Below are positions 1-5,111 of a stretch of 9,098 bases of DNA, piece after piece; the first letter of the stretch is position 1, and the number at the start of each line of letters is the position of its first letter. The notes under the pieces were generated by a model, which was not told where the DNA came from, searched no databases, and saw only the letters and a list, made by a program, of their open reading frames with translations. Origin of the DNA: Fibrobacter sp. (GTDB taxonomy: Bacteria; Fibrobacterota; Fibrobacteria; Fibrobacterales; Fibrobacteraceae); NCBI GenBank assembly GCA_012841225.1, contig DUVD01000191.1:1-9098 (forward strand), written 5' to 3'. Both the position numbers and the translations under genes were made by a program.

Positions 1-600
1 CGGCAATTGCTCAACATACTAAGCGAAATAAAGAAAACAGATGAACCACCCCATTTGCTTTTACATTGTTGTTGCGCCCCTTGCAGTAGTTATGTTTTAG
101 AGTACCTATCTCCTTATTTTAAAATCACAGTATTTTATTACAATCCCAATATTTCTCCTCAAAAAGAATACGAAATACGCGTTAACGAAATTAAGCGTTT
201 TGTCAAAGAATTCCCTACACCAAATCCAGTCGAGTTCATAGAAGGAGAATACGAACCTAAGCGTTTTTATTCTGCAGTACAAGGTCTCGAAGATGCTCCT
301 GAAGGTGGCGAACGTTGCATAAAGTGCTTTGAACTAAGGCTCTCCGAAGCCGCAAAAAAAGCACAAGAAATCAAAGCAGACTACTTCGTCTCTACCTTAA
401 CAATTAGTCCCATGAAAAACGCCTCTGTCCTAAATCAAATCAGTGAAGAGTGCAGTGCCATCTACAAGGTCAAAAATCTGCCTTCTGATTTTAAAAAGAA
501 AAACGGTTACAAAAGATCTATTGAACTTTCTAACGAATACAACCTTTATCGTCAAGATTTTTGCGGTTGCGTTTACTCGAAAAGAAAAAGTGAAGCTTGA
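1..600 (+). CDS. queH: Epoxyqueuosine reductase QueH (5'-partial)
   Basis: QueH reduces epoxyqueuosine to queuosine in the wobble position of GUN-anticodon tRNAs. It is an iron-sulfur enzyme unrelated to cobalamin-dependent QueG and acts in the cytoplasm. Family hallmarks are visible: an N-terminal HCCCAPC segment, YYNPNI, FIEGEYEP, an ERCIKC pair, STLTISPMKN and a C-terminal FCGC. Counting from the TTG at 7, the conserved cysteines are residues 21-23 and 26, 104 and 107, and 186 and 188, the expected ligand set. The frame is open to the left window edge (codons CGG CAA precede the TTG). Homologues usually begin with a few residues such as MNY before the equivalent point, so the true start is probably just outside the window and the TTG at 7 is not the start. 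About 199 residues are visible, against about 180-220 in the family, so nearly all of the protein is here. It is followed after 41 bases by a co-directional membrane protein gene. The family call is firm; the start is not. Confidence 0.93.
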   Translation, partial: RQLLNILSEIKKTDEPPHLLLHCCCAPCSSYVLEYLSPYFKITVFYYNPNISPQKEYEIRVNEIKRFVKEFPTPNPVEFIEGEYEPKRFYSAVQGLEDAPEGGERCIKCFELRLSEAAKKAQEIKADYFVSTLTISPMKNASVLNQISEECSAIYKVKNLPSDFKKKNGYKRSIELSNEYNLYRQDFCGCVYSKRKSEA

Positions 601-641
601 AAAAGCCTTACTAAAGCTCTTTGTTGTTAAATAACTATATT

Positions 642-1025
642 ATGAATATGACTACAGCTATTATCGGGACAATTACTTTTACCCCAATTGTCTTTTTATA
701 TCTTTTTTTAATCATAGGTGCCCCCCTAGGTGAATATGTGCTTGGCGGAAAGCATCGTACCCTTCCCGCGTCATCAAAATCTTTTTTTACCACCGCCCTC
801 GCTGTTCAGCTCATTTTACTTCTAGTTTTATTGCAAGTGGGTGAAATCATACCTTTTTTATTAGCTCCTCCACTAGTGCGCGGAGTCGGTTATTTTTTCG
901 CTCTCTACTTAACATACAATACAGTCATTTCTTTTGCCTCATTTAACAATAAAGAAAAATGGTTTATCGCCCCATTATACTTGATTACAGCAATTTGTTT
1001 TTGGATGACGCTTCTCATTAATTAA
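642..1025 (+). CDS. Small four-helix integral membrane protein, function unknown
   Basis: This is a 127-residue hydrophobic protein with four likely membrane helices at about residues 7-27, 49-72, 78-98 and 107-125. Between the first two helices lies a conserved-looking loop, GAPLGEYVLGGKHRTLP (26-42). That loop resembles uncharacterised small membrane proteins found in many bacteria, which also carry a GAPLG...GG.HR.LP pattern; this is from memory and was not searched. No catalytic motif or signal peptide is evident and no function is assigned. The frame also opens at a TTG at 621, but ATG at 642 (or 648, two codons later) starts directly before the first helix and is preferred. No Shine-Dalgarno sequence is visible upstream of any of them. 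It lies between queH and ygiQ with gaps of 41 and 32 bases, so co-transcription is plausible. Confidence 0.75.
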   Translation: MNMTTAIIGTITFTPIVFLYLFLIIGAPLGEYVLGGKHRTLPASSKSFFTTALAVQLILLLVLLQVGEIIPFLLAPPLVRGVGYFFALYLTYNTVISFASFNNKEKWFIAPLYLITAICFWMTLLIN

Positions 1026-1057
1026 CGTCTTTAGCATTTCTTTTCTATCTTAAGGTT

Positions 1058-2977
1058 ATGGATTTTTTACCTATTAGCAAAGAAGAGCTCGACGCACGCG
1101 GTTGGGATTACGTCGACGTCATTATTGTGAGCGCCGATGCTTATGTCGATCACCCTTCATTTGGACACGCCGTAATTGGTCGCCTAATTGAAAGCGAAGG
1201 ATTCCGAGTTGCCATTTTGCCTCAGCCCAATTGGCGAGATGATCTTCGAGACTTCAAAAAATTAGGTAAACCACGTTATTTTTTTGGCATATCTAGTGGC
1301 ATGGACAGCATGGTCAATCACTATACAGCAAACAAACGCCTTAGGAGTGATGACGCTTTTACCCCTGGTGATAAATCCGGTTTTCGTCCAGACTATGCGA
1401 CTTACGTTTACACCCGCATTTTAAAAGAAATTTACCCCGATGTGCCTGTATTGATTGGCGGGCTCGAGGCCAGTTTACGCCGCTTAACGCACTTTGACTA
1501 CTGGGAAGACAAGTTAAAACCTGGAATTCTTGCCGAAACAAAAGCGGACCTCCTAATTTACGGCATGGGCGAAAAACCGCTCAAAGAAATCTTGCGCTTA
1601 TTAAAAAAAGGCGTCCCTTTTTCGAGCCTAAAAAACATACCACAAACGGCTTTCTTGTCTTCAACAAGCACCATTCCAACAACTAAAAATTGGAAAGACT
1701 TGCTTCTGCAAAGCCATGAAGCCTGCTTAGAAAACAAACAAGTCCAATTAAAAAATTACCACACCATCGAGCTAGAAAGCAATAAAATGCATGGTCGACG
1801 ACTGCTTCAACGCATAGGCGATAATACCATTGTGGTAAACCCAGCTTACCCTCCTTTAGCTCATGGTGAGCTAGATGAAAGTTTCGACTACCCGTATATG
1901 CGTTTGCCTCACCCGCGCTATAGAAAACGCGGGTTTATTCCAGCTTACGAAATGATCAAGCATTCCATCACAATTCATCGTGGTTGTTTTGGAGGTTGTA
2001 GTTTTTGCGCGATCAACATGCATCAAGGGAAATTCATTGCAAGTCGTAGCAGAGAAAGTATTCTTCGCGAACTGGATATAATCACTCAAATGCCTGATTT
2101 TAAAGGCACTATCACTGATCTTGGCGGTCCTTCAGCAAACACCTACAAAATGGGTGGAAAAGACTTAGAGCGCTGCGAAAAATGCATGCGCCCAAGTTGT
2201 TTGTTTCCTAAAATATGCGATAACCTCGATACGCGACATGCCGATCTGCTAAACCTTTATGAAGAAGTCCAAAGCCACCCAAAAGTAAAACATCTCTTTA
2301 TTGGGAGCGGAGTTCGCTATGACATTCTCCTTCAAGAGACAACCGATAAAGCCCTTTTAAAAGACCACGAAGATTACAGCAATGCGCTTATTAGAAATCA
2401 TGTGAGTGGTCGCCTCAAAGTCGCCCCAGAGCACACTTCAGACGCGGTACTTCAACTTATTAGAAAACCACCTTTTTCTTTATTTTATGATTTTAAAACC
2501 ATTTTTGATCGTCAAAGCGAACTCGCTGGTAAAAAGCAGCAGCTAATCCCTTATTTTGTTTCAAGCCTTCCCGGCTGTACAGAGGGGGACATGGCAGCAC
2601 TTGCATTAGAAACAAAACAACTTGGTTTTAGGCTAGAACAAGTGCAAGATTTTACGCCAACGCCAATGACCATGGCCACCGAGATGTATTATGCTGAGTC
2701 ACTCCCCAATGGGAACGCTATTTTTGTAGCCAAAGGTGCAGAACAAAAAAAGAATCAACAACGATTTTTCTTTTGGTATATCCCAGAAAACCGTCCATGG
2801 ATTAGGGCTACTTTAGAAAGACTCAAACTCGGTAAAATATCGCGCTTGCTGCTTTCTAGAACTTCTCTAGCAGAGGGACGCACTTATTTTCCAAGTGAAG
2901 AAACAACCCCAGAAAGAATACTTAAGCCCAAAAACCCAAGGCCTAGAAGACCACGAGACAAAAACAAAAGCCGCTAG
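1058..2977 (+). CDS. ygiQ: YgiQ family radical SAM protein (UPF0313)
   Basis: This is a 639-residue member of the YgiQ/UPF0313 family, which are large radical S-adenosylmethionine proteins whose substrate is not established. The start is supported by the family-typical opening MDFLPISKEELDARGWD, followed by DVIIVSADAYVDHPSFG at about 20-36. The N-terminal half resembles a cobalamin-binding-type fold, with VLIGGLEASLRR at 131-142. The radical SAM cluster motif is CFGGCSFC, with Cys310, Cys314 and Cys317 as the CxxxCxxC ligands of the [4Fe-4S] cluster. A second conserved set, Cys373, Cys376, Cys381 and Cys387 (C..C....C.....C, ending in ICDNL), is also family-typical and could bind another metal. 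The C-terminus is a basic tail rich in Lys, Arg and Pro. AAGG lies only two bases before the ATG, unusually close for a ribosome binding site. The gene ends 3 bases before the convergent ribF stop. The length is slightly below that of E. coli YgiQ. Confidence 0.95.
   Translation: MDFLPISKEELDARGWDYVDVIIVSADAYVDHPSFGHAVIGRLIESEGFRVAILPQPNWRDDLRDFKKLGKPRYFFGISSGMDSMVNHYTANKRLRSDDAFTPGDKSGFRPDYATYVYTRILKEIYPDVPVLIGGLEASLRRLTHFDYWEDKLKPGILAETKADLLIYGMGEKPLKEILRLLKKGVPFSSLKNIPQTAFLSSTSTIPTTKNWKDLLLQSHEACLENKQVQLKNYHTIELESNKMHGRRLLQRIGDNTIVVNPAYPPLAHGELDESFDYPYMRLPHPRYRKRGFIPAYEMIKHSITIHRGCFGGCSFCAINMHQGKFIASRSRESILRELDIITQMPDFKGTITDLGGPSANTYKMGGKDLERCEKCMRPSCLFPKICDNLDTRHADLLNLYEEVQSHPKVKHLFIGSGVRYDILLQETTDKALLKDHEDYSNALIRNHVSGRLKVAPEHTSDAVLQLIRKPPFSLFYDFKTIFDRQSELAGKKQQLIPYFVSSLPGCTEGDMAALALETKQLGFRLEQVQDFTPTPMTMATEMYYAESLPNGNAIFVAKGAEQKKNQQRFFFWYIPENRPWIRATLERLKLGKISRLLLSRTSLAEGRTYFPSEETTPERILKPKNPRPRRPRDKNKSR
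1911..1934 (+). other. Perfect 7-bp inverted repeat inside ygiQ
   Basis: ACCCGCG (1911-1917) and CGCGGGT (1928-1934) are perfect reverse complements around a 10-base A-rich loop and are followed by TTTATT. In the mRNA this is a stable GC-rich hairpin. It sits just upstream of the codons for the radical SAM cysteine motif and encodes part of PHPRYRKRGF. It may be chance arising from arginine codons. The U-run is too short for a convincing terminator. Confidence 0.4.
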
Positions 2978-2980
2978 TGT

Positions 2981-3859
2981 TTAAAGCACTGCTTGCAATG
3001 CAACATCAGCGTCTTTTTTTATTTGCTTAACCAATGCGTCTAAAGAATCAAATTTTTGCTCGGGACGTATAAATGAGTATAAATCTAAATCTAGTTTTGC
3101 CCCATAAAGATCGCCTGTAAAGTCCAACAAATGAGCCTCGACAGCGAGCATTTGATTTTCAAGGGAAGGCTGCACGCCAATGTTTACGACAGAGCGAAAA
3201 CGCTTGCCATCTGAAGTCGTCACTTCACCAATATAAACGCCAAAACGAGGAATTAGCTTAAAAGGCGCCGTTTGAATATTTGCCGTAGGAAACCCAAGCT
3301 TTGAACCTAGTTTTTTGCCAACAACTACAAGACCGCTTAAACGATAAGGTCGTCCTAAAAAGGCGTTGGCGCGCTTGAGATCTCCATTTTCTATAGCCTC
3401 CCTAACAAGAGAGGAACTCACAATTTCGCCTTCATGGTAAAATGCGGGCATTTGAAACGCTTGTAAATGAGGAAACGCGCTTAAAATTGTCTTGTAGTTC
3501 CCCTGCCCTAAAGCACCCATTCGGTGATCATAACCAAATACAAACACCTTTCCATGAAATTGCTTTTCGAGGTATTCCCGTACAAAAGAATCAAAAGAAA
3601 GTTTTGTGAGCGAATGAGTAAAAGGGATGGTAATAAAATCAATCCCAAGACTTTCAATAAATTGTTTTTTTTCTTCGGTAGAAGTTAAAAGGGCTGGTTT
3701 TCCTGGAGCGCCTAAAAGATAACGAGTGTGAGGCTCAAACGAAACCACTGTAGGAATTAAATTTTGAGATGCCGCTTTTTCTTTTAAAAATGAAAATAAT
3801 TTTTGGTGTCCTAAATGACAGCCATCGAAATTACCCGTGGTAATGGCGCGCGAAATCAT
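2981..3859 (-). CDS. ribF: Bifunctional riboflavin kinase / FAD synthetase RibF
   Basis: RibF phosphorylates riboflavin to FMN and then adenylates FMN to FAD, both with ATP, in the cytoplasm. The 292-residue protein has the N-terminal nucleotidyltransferase domain (about 1-160), with GNFDGCHLGH at 9-18 (the GxFDGxHxGH nucleotide-binding motif) and SSSLVRE at 148-154. The C-terminal riboflavin kinase domain (about 170-290) has LGFPTAN at 188-194, NIGVQPS at 227-232 and the glutamate of VEAHLLDF (Glu241), the likely catalytic base. The usual PT of the NIGxxPT segment is PS here. The ATG at 3859 overlaps the truB stop as ATGA. AGGA lies 8 bases upstream, a good ribosome binding site. It is the last gene of the minus-strand operon seen here. 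Its stop is separated from the convergent ygiQ stop by only 3 bases. Confidence 0.96.
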   Translation of the reverse strand: MISRAITTGNFDGCHLGHQKLFSFLKEKAASQNLIPTVVSFEPHTRYLLGAPGKPALLTSTEEKKQFIESLGIDFITIPFTHSLTKLSFDSFVREYLEKQFHGKVFVFGYDHRMGALGQGNYKTILSAFPHLQAFQMPAFYHEGEIVSSSLVREAIENGDLKRANAFLGRPYRLSGLVVVGKKLGSKLGFPTANIQTAPFKLIPRFGVYIGEVTTSDGKRFRSVVNIGVQPSLENQMLAVEAHLLDFTGDLYGAKLDLDLYSFIRPEQKFDSLDALVKQIKKDADVALQAVL

Positions 3860-4761
3860 TCATCTGATCCTATAAAAAATTTAGGAATAAGTCGTCCTGG
3901 CTCAAAACGACATAAAGAGATAATCTCCCCTGTTTCATTACTCGCAAAAACAAGGTTCTCGGGAGGAAGCACATTTTCGACTAATCCTTTCCAAGGAATC
4001 CAATTGCCATTTCGAATAGGGATGGCCTCTGCCGCAGAAAGAGCCAAGATAGGAAAAGGCAAAACTTTGTCTGGCGATAATATGGATTCTACCGACAAGT
4101 CTTCTGGTAAAACGGCGTCGCTTAAAGAGATAGAGCCTATTTTTTTTCTACAAATATGAGAAACAGTGCCAAAAGTGCCTAGCGCGGCGGCAATGTCGCG
4201 ACAAAGCGAACGAATATAAGTGCCTTTAGAACAATGGCATTCCAAATCAAAAGAGGCGAAAGCCACGCCTGTAGAGTCTTCTGGAGAAACACCTTTTCCA
4301 ATGACTTTTAATTCGTAAATCGAAATAGGTCGCGATTTTAATTCAAACTCTTTACCTTGAAGGCTTAAGTCCGATGCGCGAATCCCTTTTATTTTAATGG
4401 CGCTATAATTAGGCGGGATTTGCTCAATATCACCTCTAAACTGAGGTAAAACAGCTTCTAAATCAGATGCACTTATCGACAAAGCGTCTCCCTGCTCTAT
4501 TAACTCGCCATCCCATTCAAGAGTGTCGGTTAAATAGCCCAAATGCAAACGAAACGTATAAGTTTTAGATGCCGATTCCACATAGGGCAATAAACGCGTT
4601 GACCTTTCCACACCCGCCACAATTAAGCCGAAAGCCCTTAAATCAAGGGTGCCTGCGTGGCCAATGCGCCTGGTTTTAAATATTTTTTTTAGCGGAGACA
4701 AGGCATTGAAGGATGTGACCCCCGCTGGCTTGTTCAACAAAACAAATCCAGAAGACCTCAA
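3856..4761 (-). CDS. truB: tRNA pseudouridine(55) synthase TruB
   Basis: TruB isomerises U55 of the T-psi-C loop of tRNAs to pseudouridine and also acts as a tRNA folding chaperone. The 301-residue protein matches the family: GFVLLNKPAGVTS at 5-17, GHAGTLD at 34-40 with catalytic Asp40, KTYTFRLHLGYLTDT at 66-80 with the conserved Tyr68, PPNYSAIKIKG at 116-126 and CSKGTYIRSLCRDI at 177-190. The C-terminal part (about 220-301) is a shorter, divergent domain. The residues after the catalytic Asp read LRAFG where the family almost always has PxATG, a notable deviation, although Asp40 itself is intact. The start is TTG at 4761, overlapping the rbfA stop as TTGA. It is supported by AAGGGAG seven bases upstream and by the N-terminal motif beginning at residue 5. 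A hairpin covers this start (separate entry). Translational coupling to rbfA is likely. Confidence 0.95.
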   Translation of the reverse strand: MRSSGFVLLNKPAGVTSFNALSPLKKIFKTRRIGHAGTLDLRAFGLIVAGVERSTRLLPYVESASKTYTFRLHLGYLTDTLEWDGELIEQGDALSISASDLEAVLPQFRGDIEQIPPNYSAIKIKGIRASDLSLQGKEFELKSRPISIYELKVIGKGVSPEDSTGVAFASFDLECHCSKGTYIRSLCRDIAAALGTFGTVSHICRKKIGSISLSDAVLPEDLSVESILSPDKVLPFPILALSAAEAIPIRNGNWIPWKGLVENVLPPENLVFASNETGEIISLCRFEPGRLIPKFFIGSDE

Positions 4762-4773
4762 TCGAGGTCTCCC
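4750..4773 (-). promoter_or_regulatory. Hairpin over the truB ribosome binding site and start codon
   Basis: In the minus-strand mRNA, AGACCUC (from 4770-4764) and GAGGUCU (from 4759-4753) form a perfect 7-bp stem around the loop GAUU. Three more G-U/G-C/G-U pairs (4773-4771 with 4752-4750) could extend it to 10 bp. The UUG start of truB (4761-4759) lies in the loop and first stem base. The rbfA UGA stop (4760-4758) overlaps it. Most of the Shine-Dalgarno AAGGGAG (4775-4769) would be paired. The inferred role is to block free initiation at truB until a ribosome finishing rbfA melts the stem. Confidence 0.55.
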
Positions 4774-5111
4774 TTGTTTTTTAATTCAGCTAAAACAGAA
4801 TCAATGTGAAGAGCATGGTCTAAGTTTTCATCAAGAACAAATTGGAGCTCGGGAATTTTTCTAATCTTAATTCCCTTTCCAAGAAACTGCCGTATAAAAC
4901 CAGCAGAACTTCGAAGCCCAATAATGGTGTCACGCTTTTCTTTTTCCGAGCCCAGCACCGAAACTAAAACCTTAGCATAGCTTAGGTCTTCGGTCACATC
5001 GACTCGATTGATGGTGGCAAAACCAACTCGAGGATCCTTCAAGCCTTTTTGCATAAGCTTGCTAATCTCGATTCGGAAAAGCTCACCTAATCTATCTGTC
5101 CTACGTGTCAC
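4758..5111 (-). CDS. rbfA: 30S ribosome-binding factor RbfA
   Basis: RbfA binds the immature 30S subunit and assists late 16S rRNA maturation near the 5' helix; it is also important in cold growth in model bacteria. The 117-residue length and single type-II KH-like fold fit the family. RTDRLGELFRIEISKLMQKG opens the protein, DPRVGFATINRVDVTEDLSYAKV (about 26-48) is the central strand region, and SSAGFIRQFLG (68-78) followed by IRKIPELQF (83-91) and the DHALHIDSVL helix close it. The family's AxG kink is SAG here (Ser69, Gly71). The start is GTG at 5111, overlapping the infB stop as GTGA. No strong Shine-Dalgarno sequence precedes it, so initiation probably depends on ribosomes terminating on infB. 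The 3' end overlaps truB by 4 bases. Confidence 0.95.
   Translation of the reverse strand: MTRRTDRLGELFRIEISKLMQKGLKDPRVGFATINRVDVTEDLSYAKVLVSVLGSEKEKRDTIIGLRSSAGFIRQFLGKGIKIRKIPELQFVLDENLDHALHIDSVLAELKNKGDLD

Noticed and set aside
443..634. 63-codon open frame overlapping the end of queH
   Set aside because: It is in a different frame from the clearly conserved QueH C-terminus, and its product has no recognisable features.
621..641. TTG at 621 as the start of the membrane protein gene
   Set aside because: It would add seven poorly placed residues with no ribosome binding site; ATG at 642 opens directly before the first helix.
2991..3020. Possible intrinsic terminator for ygiQ (TTGC/GCAA stem, then seven T)
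   Set aside because: The stem is only 4 bp with a 3-base loop and lies about 10 bases from the T-run, so it does not meet the usual form.
3815..4159. Plus-strand open frame of 114 codons across the truB/ribF junction
   Set aside because: It is antisense to two well-supported genes and lacks any family signature.
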